Source of the DNA: a bacterium
GTDB lineage: Bacteria > DUMJ01
Length of the DNA stretch: 64,000 nt
Direction of reading: 5' to 3'
Assembly: GCA_012839925.1 (NCBI GenBank)
Contig: DUMJ01000003.1
Coordinates: forward strand, 1-64,000
The translations under genes and the position numbers were made by a program. Each line of letters begins with the position of its first letter. Positions within the stretch are counted from its first letter, which is position 1. The notes beneath the pieces are model-generated. The model was not told where the DNA came from. It was given only the letters and a program-made list of their open reading frames with translations, and did not search any database. Of this stretch, positions 1 to 10,361 are shown in pieces.

Positions 1-21
1 AAGATACTTTAAAAACTTCAT
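1..21 (-). CDS. 5' end of a CDS running off the left edge (MKFLKYL...)
   Basis: Minus strand reads cgaggaggtgtttctt-ATGAAGTTTTTAAAGTATCTT: strong SD plus ATG; only 7 codons in window. Confidence 0.5.
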
Positions 22-144
22 AAGAAACACCTCCTCGTATAATAACCAAGATTTTTGAAAACTCTAATTAAATTTATCTGTAGGTTACTCCTTCATCTCT
101 TTTTTATCAGGGAATTTTCGAGAGTTTAGAATATTCTAGACTCT

Positions 145-1422
145 CTAGATATATCGCCTGTTCTTCATAGCCTGATAAACCCTTTTTACCGCAAGATCTA
201 CGGCTGCCTGACACAGGTCAATCTTCTCGGAGTCTGCAATATCCCATGAATCATCCAGTGCCTGACCAAGCTTCTCTTCAAGAACTTTAAAGACCTCTTC
301 CCGCCTTGTCTTAAGGGCGCTTAGAGAATGGGAGTATTCCTCCATAGAGGCTATTACGCCCCCTGAGTTGGCTATAATATCCGGGATGACTGGAATTTCT
401 CTCTCATTCAGAATCTCCATACCTTCAAGTGTAATCGGGACATTGGCAGCCTCTACAATGAGCTTAGTCTGAAGTTTCTTAGCCTCCTCCACCCCTATCA
501 CATTTCCAGCGGCTGCCGGGATCAATACATCTACAGGAAGGCACAGAAGTTCAGCATTAGAGATAGATTTTCCCTCATATCCAACGACTGTCCCGAATCT
601 TTTCGAGTACTCTGTTAGTTTCTCTATATCGAGACCATGCTCATCATAAACTCCACCAAATATATCGCTAATTCCTACGATCTTTGCACCTGATTCGTAT
701 AGATACTTTGCTACATAACTTCCAACATTTCCAAAGCCCTGGATTGCCACGCTTACCTCAGAGATATCCTTGCCCATAATCCGTTCAACGGATATCCTTG
801 TTACACAGGCACATCCGTATCCTGTGCTTTCTTTCCTCCCTGGGAGCCATCCATGAGTTCCCTCTGGCTTCCCTGTTACTGAAGCTGGGTCCATAGTTTC
901 ATTATATATGAATGCCATCTCATCAGGTCCTGTCCCCATATCAGGCGCCGGGATATAGATATGCTTGCTGAACAGGTCACGGTAGATTTGGGCATAATAT
1001 TCTACAATATCAAGAGAAACAATCTTCTCGAATTCTCTATCTTGTGGCTTCTTATCGTAGAGTTTGTAGAGATAATTCCAGTCGACCCTGATTCCAGTCT
1101 TTCCTCCTCCAAATTCTATGTCTGAGACGGCGGTTTTGAGTGTCATAAGCCTTCCAAGTTCTACAGTCTCCCAGATATCCACATCAGGAGCTATACGGAT
1201 ACCTCCTTTGTATGGTCCACGTGCATTATTGTGAAGGCACAACACCCCTGAAAACGTCACTGCTTTACCCAGTATCTTGCATGAAAGCCTGAAGATTCTG
1301 GTCTCCTGAGGATGGATTATCGCATCTATCTCCTCTTTCCTGAGCCCAAGGCGTCTGCCACTCTCCTTTATATAGGCGACCGACCTTGTTATGGGCTCCT
1401 CTGCAGGAAGAACTCTGTTCAT
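145..1422 (-). CDS. gdhA: Glu/Leu/Phe/Val dehydrogenase (glutamate dehydrogenase)
   Basis: 425 aa; motifs GPYKGGIRIAPDV, KTAVSDIEFGGGKTGI, PAPDMGTGPDEMAFI, AIQGFGNVGSYVA. Confidence 0.95.
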   Translation of the reverse strand: MNRVLPAEEPITRSVAYIKESGRRLGLRKEEIDAIIHPQETRIFRLSCKILGKAVTFSGVLCLHNNARGPYKGGIRIAPDVDIWETVELGRLMTLKTAVSDIEFGGGKTGIRVDWNYLYKLYDKKPQDREFEKIVSLDIVEYYAQIYRDLFSKHIYIPAPDMGTGPDEMAFIYNETMDPASVTGKPEGTHGWLPGRKESTGYGCACVTRISVERIMGKDISEVSVAIQGFGNVGSYVAKYLYESGAKIVGISDIFGGVYDEHGLDIEKLTEYSKRFGTVVGYEGKSISNAELLCLPVDVLIPAAAGNVIGVEEAKKLQTKLIVEAANVPITLEGMEILNEREIPVIPDIIANSGGVIASMEEYSHSLSALKTRREEVFKVLEEKLGQALDDSWDIADSEKIDLCQAAVDLAVKRVYQAMKNRRYI

Positions 1423-1510
1423 TTTTCAACCACCTCCAATTCAAAGGTTCAAAATTAATTTTTAATATTTGTTATATTATTATATATCTATTATGAAGCC
1501 TTTACCAAAA

Positions 1511-1539
1511 ATTATATAAGTAAGTTTATAAAATGTCAA
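1511..1539 (-). promoter_or_regulatory. Consensus sigma-A promoter for gdhA
   Basis: Minus strand TTGACA (1539-1534) - 17 bp - TATAAT (1516-1511); the -35 overlaps the GH127 stop codon. Confidence 0.75.
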
Positions 1540-3482
1540 TGAGTGTCAATGTAGGGTAAATGATATGGAAACTGAGCTATCCTGAGCTTGGCAACTCCGT
1601 ATGGAATTAGAGTTACATCTTCTAACTCTGTATCTGAATAGACAGGACTCACAGGTAACTTACCAGCAGAATTATCCTCTAATTTCCAGTCTTCCAGCCT
1701 TTTAGCCTTGCACCTTAAGATAATTGGTGGTTTATCTGAGTTAAATGGAATATTGGAAACATTACCCGCCTCTACTGAAAAATAGTCTTCTGGGGACTCT
1801 TTATCTACCACCAATGCATAATTCCATGGACTCTCAGGATATACTTCCCAGTCTGCAAATGGCTCTTGACCAGCTATCTTCTTCCACTCTTCCCTGATCT
1901 TTAATGCAAATACTATAGGTCCTCTCTCTACACTTATAGAGTTATTTAACCAGGAATTAATCTTTATTCCCATAGGTAGTCTCAGCTCTATCATATCTCC
2001 ATCCTGCCATTCTTTTGTAATCTTATAATAGCTCCCAGGGGTAACATTGGACAGTTTTTTACCATTAAGTTTTATCTCTCCGTCCTGGCACCAGCCCGGT
2101 ATCCTCAGCCTTAGTGGAAAAGTGACCGCTTCCTTACAGCTTATAGTGAACTTAATCTGCTCATTAAATGGATAATCTGTCTCTTCGCTTACTTTAATGT
2201 CTGTATTGTTTATTTTTATATTAACAGAGGACGGAGCATATACAGTTGCAGCAAGTCCATTATCTTCAGTGGCAAACCATAGATTCTTTATAAACTTTGC
2301 CCATCCCTGATGCATATTTGCAGTGCAACAACCAAAGTTTGGTTCTAAACCGAATATATTTGAATCATCATTGTTATTATACCAGTTTCTCTTTGCAACC
2401 GAGACAAGGACCTGATTCACCTGCTGGTCATACTGATGTGCACACATATTATCGGTAAAAGTCGCAGGCAATGCATTATAGGCAATTTTCTCAAGGATAT
2501 CTGCATACTCTATATTATTGTCAAATATTCTTATAATATTCTGAAGAGAGAACATATACTCTACAACCGCACATAATTCTGTCCCTTGAGAAGGGTCTCT
2601 TCCACTAAGATGTTCGTCACCGGTAAACATACCATTAGCAACACCATGATATCGGGTAAGATTTTCTATCGCTGACTTTACCGCCTTCTTATATCTTTCC
2701 TCTCCGGTATAGAGATAAAACAAGGCAGGAAGTTTTATCCCCATAGCTACATTTACAACATGATGGGAATGGTAGTTTATAATATCTTGGACCTTATTAA
2801 AAACCTCTCGAAATTTTTGAAAATCGTAGTAAAACTTGATGGGTCTTGTATAGGGGAAATTTGTAAACAGATCTACCCAATCCAGTGTCTGTCCAAAGAT
2901 TATATCAGCCAGATCAAGCAAGAATGATTCTCCTGTTTTATTGTATAACCAGAAGATGGAATATATATTTTCTGCTCCTCTTGCCATAGACCAGCTCTCA
3001 AGAGGTCTTTTTTCTATATTCCTAAACTGATAGTCAAAATACCTTCCCATAAACTCTATGATTCGAGGATCTAAAGTTGCCTCATAGTACTGAATTAGAG
3101 CTTTCAGCATTACCATCCTGGTCCACCAGTCAGGGTTGTCGGGTGGACCAAAGTTTCCCTCTTCAGTCTGACTGTTGAGTGTCCAGTTTATCCATTTTTC
3201 TGCCTTTTTTATTAATCTCTCATCATTAAGAAGATATGCTAATGGAATTAATCCGTCGCAATAATAAGGTCCTCTCTCCCAATTCTCTCCAGTACCTCCT
3301 AACCATCCACTATTAGCTCCAACTGACTCCCATATTTCTTCCAGATGACCGGTAAGACCATTTGCCTGGATATTCAATTGATTGCGTAACCAGCCCTCTG
3401 GAGTTACTGAACCAAGGGGAAGATCTATAAAAAGAGTGTTTAAAAGTGGTTTTCTGTTTGATATAAGGCTATTATTACTCAT
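1536..3482 (-). CDS. Glycoside hydrolase family 127-like (beta-L-arabinofuranosidase, former DUF1680)
   Basis: 648 aa; GH127 features: N-term PLGSVTPEGWLRNQL, CCTANMHQGW, ERGPIVFAL, LRLRIPGWC. Confidence 0.88.
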   Translation of the reverse strand: MSNNSLISNRKPLLNTLFIDLPLGSVTPEGWLRNQLNIQANGLTGHLEEIWESVGANSGWLGGTGENWERGPYYCDGLIPLAYLLNDERLIKKAEKWINWTLNSQTEEGNFGPPDNPDWWTRMVMLKALIQYYEATLDPRIIEFMGRYFDYQFRNIEKRPLESWSMARGAENIYSIFWLYNKTGESFLLDLADIIFGQTLDWVDLFTNFPYTRPIKFYYDFQKFREVFNKVQDIINYHSHHVVNVAMGIKLPALFYLYTGEERYKKAVKSAIENLTRYHGVANGMFTGDEHLSGRDPSQGTELCAVVEYMFSLQNIIRIFDNNIEYADILEKIAYNALPATFTDNMCAHQYDQQVNQVLVSVAKRNWYNNNDDSNIFGLEPNFGCCTANMHQGWAKFIKNLWFATEDNGLAATVYAPSSVNIKINNTDIKVSEETDYPFNEQIKFTISCKEAVTFPLRLRIPGWCQDGEIKLNGKKLSNVTPGSYYKITKEWQDGDMIELRLPMGIKINSWLNNSISVERGPIVFALKIREEWKKIAGQEPFADWEVYPESPWNYALVVDKESPEDYFSVEAGNVSNIPFNSDKPPIILRCKAKRLEDWKLEDNSAGKLPVSPVYSDTELEDVTLIPYGVAKLRIAQFPYHLPYIDTH

Positions 3483-3507
3483 ATTCCTCTCCCTTCATAT
3501 AAAATAT

Positions 3508-3551
3508 TATAGCCTCCCTGTTTAATAGAAGTATATGATGGGGAGGCTATA
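3508..3551 (-). terminator. Intercistronic stem-loop between the GHL6-like gene and GH127
   Basis: Inverted repeat tatagcctccc (3508-3518) / gggaggctata (3541-3551), 11 bp stem. Confidence 0.5.
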
Positions 3552-3576
3552 CAAAATGAAATATTAAAAATATTAA

Positions 3577-5655
3577 TTAGTATACTCCTTCAATCGCTAT
3601 GGCATCATAAGTCTTGAGTTCAGGGATTACTATATTTAATCCCTTCTCCAGATTAAAGCTAAGCTCTTCTCTATTAGAGAGACTTATCACCCTCCTGGCA
3701 TTGTTTATCCAGGGAAGAGTGATATTAATATTATATATCGGTATAACCCTGTTTATTGGGCGGGTCATCTCACCAGTAAAGTTTATAAGGTGAATAATAA
3801 CCCGGTTCTTTTCGTCCTGTCTTCTTATACTTATCTCAACTGTTTCTGGGGCATCGGTAATAACCAGAGGGCTAGTGAAAAGTTCTATGGGTCTAATCAT
3901 AAGAAGTCTATGCTCTGGAAAATGGAATTCAAGATAAGATTCATCAATGTTCCCGCAGAAATAGAAGACCTTGCCTTTATAATAATTATTCTCCACGATA
4001 GCAGGGTAAGTAGATGTTGGAGGTAGTGGTTGATATCTGGCTGGAAATTTCTCTCTATAGAGAGTCAAGTCTTTACCTGAGGTGGTTTTGGCTTTAATTC
4101 TAAATATCGGTGATGGAATGAGTTCAGAACTTATCCTGTCGAAGAAGTTTCCCTCTCCCAGGTTGAAATAATCTAACCTGCAGGGACCATCAATACCTTC
4201 TATATCTATCCCTAGTATATCTGAGAGAACAGGTTTAGCTCTTTTATTACCCCATTCATCATAGCAAGACGTCTCAAATGTTGCTATCAGTGTCCCACCA
4301 TCTTTTACCCAGTTTTCTATGGTCTTTGCAGTATCGTCAGATAGGCAAGCTACATTGGGAAGAACCAGAACATCATAATTTTTAAGTTTTTCCTCTATTC
4401 CCTTTTCATCCAGTACATCAAATGGTATATGACTCCTTGTAAGTACTTCAAAGTATCCGGTGAAAGCCTTAAAGTGGTCGCCAGCTCTTATATGTCTTGT
4501 AAGTCTTTCCCCCTCCTGGGTAAAGTCAGTAATAGGAACTGTTGCCCTGTAATAATCGGCTGTCTTTATTGACCACATAAGAGCAACTTTAGCCACTGGT
4601 TTTGTCTTCTCCAGATAATCTTCATTTTCTTCTATAAACTTATTCATCTCACCAGCTGCCTCTGCACCAGGATCAAATATATTGGAGTAGGATTCTCCAT
4701 ACCAGGGGGATGCTCCATAAGCTATGGTGTCTGCATATAAAAGCCTGGTCTCTTCAGGGGTTAATGCATAATTATCCCAGCCACAGTTTTTACCTGCAAT
4801 GAATATCACAGTAGGCTTACCTGAAGCTTGAGTCTCCAATAACTTAGCAGACATAGCAGGTTTCCATAGCGGAACCCTACTTAAATCTCCCCCTATAAAT
4901 CCACCCTCCGCCCCGATAATATCCTGATGAGGGGCAAGGCGTCTATTGTCTCTGCCATTAGGCCAGCTAGGCCACAATCCCTGACCATTCATATAGATTA
5001 TTGCATCAGGCTTTGTCGATTTTAAAGTATTATAAGCATCTCTCATATAGTCTGTAATACTCTGGTATCTGAACTCTATGAACTTTTTCCATAGAGAGCT
5101 TTCCCAATCTTCTTTGGCAGGTAAATCCTCTCCGAACTCCGATTTAAATTTTTCTCTGCAGGCATCACAGTAGCATCCGCTGGCTATAAAAATAGGACCA
5201 TCTAAAAAGATCCCATCTATGTCATATTGAGCCAAATCTTTTATTACCTGGAACGACCATTTTCTATAGTCGGGACTATTTACACAGGGGGACATCCCTA
5301 AACCATAGACATCATCTATTACACTTCCATCTCTTCTAAGCTGTACCCAATCTTTATGTTTATTCGCAATTGCAGGACTCAGCCAATGAACATTAAAATA
5401 TATTATTACCCTGATTCCCTCTCTGTGTGCAGCCCTTAGATATTCATCGAGTAGATCCAGTTGAACCTGTTCAGCTACGCTGGATTTAAAATAAAAGATG
5501 CCCTTTTCTCCACCCTCATAACCAAAAGCACTGAAATGTTCACAGTTAAAGTGTAACTCTTTCTTTCTCTTTACCGCTTCTGCAATCCTTTCCAGCTTAT
5601 ATTCGGGTAATCCTATATCTACTATACGCAGGGGTTTTTCCCACCACTTTCCCAT
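3577..5655 (-). CDS. GHL6-like glycosidase with C-terminal beta-galactosidase trimerisation/GATase-like domain
   Basis: 692 aa; TIM-barrel motif DIDGIFLDGPIF...CYCDACREKF; later YDVLVLPNVACLSDDTAKTIENWVKDGGTLIATFETS. Confidence 0.7.
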   Translation of the reverse strand: MGKWWEKPLRIVDIGLPEYKLERIAEAVKRKKELHFNCEHFSAFGYEGGEKGIFYFKSSVAEQVQLDLLDEYLRAAHREGIRVIIYFNVHWLSPAIANKHKDWVQLRRDGSVIDDVYGLGMSPCVNSPDYRKWSFQVIKDLAQYDIDGIFLDGPIFIASGCYCDACREKFKSEFGEDLPAKEDWESSLWKKFIEFRYQSITDYMRDAYNTLKSTKPDAIIYMNGQGLWPSWPNGRDNRRLAPHQDIIGAEGGFIGGDLSRVPLWKPAMSAKLLETQASGKPTVIFIAGKNCGWDNYALTPEETRLLYADTIAYGASPWYGESYSNIFDPGAEAAGEMNKFIEENEDYLEKTKPVAKVALMWSIKTADYYRATVPITDFTQEGERLTRHIRAGDHFKAFTGYFEVLTRSHIPFDVLDEKGIEEKLKNYDVLVLPNVACLSDDTAKTIENWVKDGGTLIATFETSCYDEWGNKRAKPVLSDILGIDIEGIDGPCRLDYFNLGEGNFFDRISSELIPSPIFRIKAKTTSGKDLTLYREKFPARYQPLPPTSTYPAIVENNYYKGKVFYFCGNIDESYLEFHFPEHRLLMIRPIELFTSPLVITDAPETVEISIRRQDEKNRVIIHLINFTGEMTRPINRVIPIYNINITLPWINNARRVISLSNREELSFNLEKGLNIVIPELKTYDAIAIEGVY

Positions 5656-5668
5656 AGGTATGTACCTC

Positions 5669-7618
5669 CTACCGTTTATTGAAACTCGAGAATAATTCTT
5701 TTACTGTTTTAAACATCTCATCCTCTTCGCTCACCTTAGGTAAACAGTAAGTAATAATGCCATCAGCTATACCTTCCTCTATAAGCTCCAGAGAAGTACT
5801 TATTGTTTCTCTTAGATATCTGGCATCCGGAGGTATGGTGGCACTAGACAGTTTAGACGCATATATCATAATGATTACCGATAGTTTATCTCCTAATGTT
5901 GCTCTTACAGATCTTACCTGTGGGTCTAATGTAGATGTAGTTACAGTGTCCACTCTAGGTTCATTTCTAAACGGGAAGATTACCCCATCTATAATCTCTC
6001 CATATTGGGCTAGAAATGTGTCAGTTATATCTCTGTAATAAGATACGGTGAATAATCTTAAAGAAGGATTTATGTTATTAATAGTTTTCTTTATCTCTTT
6101 GAGATAAGAGGGGGTAAAGAAGCTGGTATTATAGTTAAAGTCATCTATAGCGATACCTATAAGTCCAGGATATCTTCTAGATAATTTTCCTATAGCTTGA
6201 GCCCATTCTATATAATCATACTCGTATGGTTTTGGAGATGGTGGTTCAGAAGGTGGTACCATATATACTATGACGTTGATATCTTCATCTTGAGCTAAAG
6301 GCATAAAACTCTGGCACAGGTCTTCCCAGTCATCTGGAGAGTGCCATATCAGATAGGCATATGTATTTACCCCCAAAGACTTAAGTCTTTTAATAAGAGT
6401 TACGCTATCAACTCTTCCAGATGTATCTCTGAGTTCAGCATCATAATCACCCAGAATAATCTCTCTACTTTTTCTCTCTTTAATAGCCTCAGGTTTTTCA
6501 GACACTTTATCCTCCTTTTTCCCATTTTCTTTCATTAGAAGATACAGTGGTATGGCAAGACCAATTCCATCCCCATACCAGATTTCTGCCACATCACTTC
6601 CAGCTGTTTTGTAATAAGCTCCATTGGGGGCTTGCCGGCTGAGTATTGTTTCAATACATCTTTTAATGATGTCATCATGGTTAGTCTTAAATGTCCTATC
6701 ATATAGAGTATAGAATGATATTACTCCCCCAATAGTCTCAGTGCAGTCTGGCGCATCATTATTATAGTAATAGGCACCTGATGGTAACTGATACCTTTTC
6801 ACTACATCCAGCATACCTGGAAGTTCATTCAGGAAATAATTATATTCTTCTGGGAATATAGCCCGTATAGCATCCTGATGTTCAAGAAAAGATGCCATCT
6901 CTCCCAACTGGTAGTTAGCACTATGACCGTCATAGAATCCTCTTATATATTCAGCTGGTGAATAGTACCATTTCTTTGTATTAGGATTATAACCTTGCAT
7001 AGCCATATAGTATGCATATTCTCCGGCCTCTTTTAATTCAGCACTATTTTCTCCAGTACTGTAGAGATACTCTGCTATCATTGTGAAAGGATAAAAGAAG
7101 TAATTATATGCAGCAGTTGAACCTATAAAGTATAAGAGTTCTGGTAGAGCATAGATGGTCTTTCTGGCAAAGTCCATATACTTTTTATCGTCAGTCAATT
7201 TATAGGTATAAAGAAAAAGCTCGGTAAACTGGCAATTATAAAGGGATACTGGATCTTGCGTAAATTTAGACCCATCGTAGAAATACCAGGTCCAATCTGC
7301 ATTTCTAATGCTTTCAGCGGTATCAGCTATATTTATCACCTTGTTTTTATAATATTCATCCTCTGTAAGCAGATACAATCTATAGTGCATCATCCCAAAT
7401 GTATATAGATACATAGGGTACCCCTGAGATAATTTATAGCCATACTTGGGATCCTCATTTGTTCGAACATACTTTTCGTATCTTAGGAGAGAATCAAAAA
7501 GTTTATTATCAAGCTCTGAAGACGACCTGGAATAGCCATCACATACACCAGTTAAAACAAGGACAATCACCAGAGCTATCGTTGAACAATATGACAGGCT
7601 ACAAAGTGTCCTTCGCAT
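5669..7618 (-). CDS. Secreted two-domain protein: alpha/alpha-toroid (C5-epimerase/GH-like) plus TIM-barrel (DUF4434-like)
   Basis: 649 aa; signal peptide MRRTLCSLSYCSTIALVIVLVLTGVCDG; SD ggagga upstream; C-terminal half has RRYPGLIGIAIDDFNYN and YLKEIKKTINNINPSLRLF. Confidence 0.55.
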   Translation of the reverse strand: MRRTLCSLSYCSTIALVIVLVLTGVCDGYSRSSSELDNKLFDSLLRYEKYVRTNEDPKYGYKLSQGYPMYLYTFGMMHYRLYLLTEDEYYKNKVINIADTAESIRNADWTWYFYDGSKFTQDPVSLYNCQFTELFLYTYKLTDDKKYMDFARKTIYALPELLYFIGSTAAYNYFFYPFTMIAEYLYSTGENSAELKEAGEYAYYMAMQGYNPNTKKWYYSPAEYIRGFYDGHSANYQLGEMASFLEHQDAIRAIFPEEYNYFLNELPGMLDVVKRYQLPSGAYYYNNDAPDCTETIGGVISFYTLYDRTFKTNHDDIIKRCIETILSRQAPNGAYYKTAGSDVAEIWYGDGIGLAIPLYLLMKENGKKEDKVSEKPEAIKERKSREIILGDYDAELRDTSGRVDSVTLIKRLKSLGVNTYAYLIWHSPDDWEDLCQSFMPLAQDEDINVIVYMVPPSEPPSPKPYEYDYIEWAQAIGKLSRRYPGLIGIAIDDFNYNTSFFTPSYLKEIKKTINNINPSLRLFTVSYYRDITDTFLAQYGEIIDGVIFPFRNEPRVDTVTTSTLDPQVRSVRATLGDKLSVIIMIYASKLSSATIPPDARYLRETISTSLELIEEGIADGIITYCLPKVSEEDEMFKTVKELFSSFNKR

Positions 7619-8523
7619 ATCTCCTCCAAAATAGGAGTTTCTCTCTCACATATATCTTCTTTTTTCGGACATCTAGGATTAAACGGACATCCTTCTGGCG
7701 GATTTATAGGACTTGGCGGTTCTCCTTTAAGCTCTACCTCTTTTTCCTCTCCTTTTATGGTTGGAACTGAAGATAGCAGGGTGATAGTGTATGGATGGAG
7801 GGGATTGCTAAAAAGGTCTTTCTTATTGGAGAATTCAACAAGTTTTCCCAGGTACATAACAGCTATAGAATCGGATAAATGTTTTACAACAGCCAGGTCA
7901 TGGGATATAAATAGATAGGTAAGACCAAGCTCTTTTTGCAAATCCTCCAGGAGCTTTATTATCTGAGCCTGTATGGAAACATCAAGGGAAGATAGGGGCT
8001 CATCACATATAATAAATTCACTTCTGAGTGCAATAGCCCTGGCTATACATATCCTTTGTTGTTGTCCACCACTGAATTCGTGAGGATATGCATCCTTAAA
8101 ACTTGGGTCTATACCAACTTTTTCTAATAATTCCTCTACCCATTTTTCCTGTTCCTGTTTTGTCCCGAGCTTATGGATAAGAAACTGTTCCTTTATTATT
8201 GTCCCAACAGTCATCTGAGGATTCAGGGAAGATGCCGGGTCCTGAAATACGATTTGCATACGTCTCCTGAATGGCTTTAGCGCTTTTTCAGATAATGTAG
8301 TTATATCAACCCCATCAAAAATAATATTCCCTCCATCAGTGTCTATTAACCTTATTATTAATCTTGCTACTGTAGACTTCCCACTTCCACTCTCTCCAAC
8401 AAGACCCAGAGTTTCTCCCCTTCTTATATTAAAGGAGACATCTTCCACCGCATGAACTATATCTTTACCTCTGGAGAAATACTTTTTCAGATTCTTAACT
8501 GATATTAAAATTTTATCTTCCAT
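7576..8523 (-). CDS. Oligopeptide/oligosaccharide ABC transporter ATP-binding protein (OppF/DppF-like)
   Basis: Walker A GESGSGKST, LSGGQ-like FSGGQQQRICIARA, Walker B IICDEP; likely start is MEDKILISV (ATG 8523-8521, TAATG overlap with upstream gene). Confidence 0.92.
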   Translation of the reverse strand: MEDKILISVKNLKKYFSRGKDIVHAVEDVSFNIRRGETLGLVGESGSGKSTVARLIIRLIDTDGGNIIFDGVDITTLSEKALKPFRRRMQIVFQDPASSLNPQMTVGTIIKEQFLIHKLGTKQEQEKWVEELLEKVGIDPSFKDAYPHEFSGGQQQRICIARAIALRSEFIICDEPLSSLDVSIQAQIIKLLEDLQKELGLTYLFISHDLAVVKHLSDSIAVMYLGKLVEFSNKKDLFSNPLHPYTITLLSSVPTIKGEEKEVELKGEPPSPINPPEGCPFNPRCPKKEDICERETPILEEICEGHFVACHIVQR

Positions 8524-9488
8524 TACTCCCTCCCGCACAGCCAGCAGGCAGAATAGTGTCCGTCTCCAACAGGGAATAGGGGAGGTTTTTCTGTTCTGCA
8601 TATATCCATACTCATAGGACATCTTGGATGGAACTTGCAGCCTTCAGGTGGATTTATAAGGTCGGGGATTGTTCCAGGGATAGGGACCAGTTCTTTTTCG
8701 ACCTCTATATCGGGAACAGCATCGAGTAAAAATCTGGTATACGGATGAGAAGGGGTATTCAATACGTCTTTAGTTCCTCCAGTTTCCATCATATTGCTGG
8801 CATACATTATTATAAGCCTGTCACAGAAATTTGAAGTTAAGGCTAAGTTATGGGTGATAAGTATAACAGACATATCTAGCTCAGATCTCATATTTTTTAA
8901 AAGTCGTATTATCTGAGCCTGTGTGGTAACATCAAGAGAAGTGGTAGGTTCGTCTGCTATCAGAAGCTTTGGATTACAGATGAGTGCGATTGCAATCATA
9001 ACCCTCTGCCTCATTCCACCACTAAATTGAAAGGGGTACTCCTTCATTCTTTCTTCAGGGAAGGGGATACCTACCATACCAAGCATATTCTTCGCTCTTT
9101 TATATGCCTCTTCTCTACTGCACAGGTTATGCCAGAGTAATGGCTCCATAACCTGTTGTCCAACAGTAATAACGGGATTTAATGAACTCATTGGGTCCTG
9201 AAATACAAATCCTATATCTTTTCCTCTTATATCCTGCAGTTCATTCATGGATAGTTTTAAGATATCTTTTCCATCAAAAGAGATTGAGCCATCTACTATT
9301 TTACCATTGGCTGGTAGAAGTCTCACTATAGAAAGGACACTGACACTTTTCCCACTCCCGCTCTCTCCCACTATTCCAAGGACTTCTCCCTTATGCAGAT
9401 TATAAGAAATACCGTCAACTGCTTTTAAAACCCCCTCTGATCGATAGAAATAAACATTTAGATTATCTATGCTTAAAAGTAAATCCAT
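8523..9488 (-). CDS. ABC transporter ATP-binding protein (OppD/DppD-like)
   Basis: GESGSGKSVS, FSGGMRQRVMIAIAL, LIADEPTTSLDVT, C-terminal INPPEGCKFHPRCP. Confidence 0.92.
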   Translation of the reverse strand: MDLLLSIDNLNVYFYRSEGVLKAVDGISYNLHKGEVLGIVGESGSGKSVSVLSIVRLLPANGKIVDGSISFDGKDILKLSMNELQDIRGKDIGFVFQDPMSSLNPVITVGQQVMEPLLWHNLCSREEAYKRAKNMLGMVGIPFPEERMKEYPFQFSGGMRQRVMIAIALICNPKLLIADEPTTSLDVTTQAQIIRLLKNMRSELDMSVILITHNLALTSNFCDRLIIMYASNMMETGGTKDVLNTPSHPYTRFLLDAVPDIEVEKELVPIPGTIPDLINPPEGCKFHPRCPMSMDICRTEKPPLFPVGDGHYSACWLCGRE

Positions 9489-9497
9489 AATATCCTC

Positions 9498-10355
9498 CTA
9501 CTCTCTGGCAGAAAGAGCATCTCTCAGACCAAATGCTACAAAATTAAAACTCAGAATTGTTAAAACCAGCATACCTGCAGGGGCGAGTAACATATAAGGG
9601 TTATATAAGAATTGTCCCGTTCCCTCAGATATCATAAGTCCCCAGCTGGGCATTGGTGGTCTTACACCCAGACCTATCAGACTTAACCCGGACTCGACCA
9701 GCATAACTCCGGGGATACCACTGAATATTGAATATATTACTGGTCCAATTATATTCGGCAGTATATACCTGAACATAATTCTATTATTGCCTGCTCCAGA
9801 AGCCCTTGCGGCTTCTACAAAGTCTCTACTCTTGGTAGAAAGTGTCTGCCCTCTGACCAGTCTTGCCATACCAGCCCATCCAGTTGCAGCAATAGCTACA
9901 AATATAGAAAAATAACCTCTCCCCAATACCAGGACCAGAATAATATTTAAAAGATAGCTGGGGAAAGAGTAAACTATATCTACTATTCTCATAAGTATAT
10001 TATCCGTTTTTCCTCCATAGAATCCAGCTATGAGCCCCAGTGTTAACCCGATAACAACGATTAAAGATTGCGCACCAAGACCGACTATAATAGCATTTCT
10101 TAGGCTATATAATAGACGACTAAATATATCTCTCCCCAGCTGGTCTGTTCCTGCTAAAAATTCTCTACAGGGTGGAGTCCATACCGCTTCATAATGAACC
10201 TCATCGTAAGGGTATGGAGCTAACCAAGGAGCAGATATACCCAGGAGTATAAGAATACAGACAAAGATCAAACCAAATACAGCCAATTTATTTCTTTTAA
10301 ATTTTTCCCATATATTAGACCAGTAACTTCTACCTATTCTCTTTTTATTTCCCAT
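9498..10355 (-). CDS. ABC transporter permease (OppC/DppC-like)
   Basis: FLAGTDQLGRDIFSRLLYSLRNA, EAARASGAGNNRIMFRYILPN. Confidence 0.92.
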   Translation of the reverse strand: MGNKKRIGRSYWSNIWEKFKRNKLAVFGLIFVCILILLGISAPWLAPYPYDEVHYEAVWTPPCREFLAGTDQLGRDIFSRLLYSLRNAIIVGLGAQSLIVVIGLTLGLIAGFYGGKTDNILMRIVDIVYSFPSYLLNIILVLVLGRGYFSIFVAIAATGWAGMARLVRGQTLSTKSRDFVEAARASGAGNNRIMFRYILPNIIGPVIYSIFSGIPGVMLVESGLSLIGLGVRPPMPSWGLMISEGTGQFLYNPYMLLAPAGMLVLTILSFNFVAFGLRDALSARE

Positions 10356-10361
10356 ATAAAT

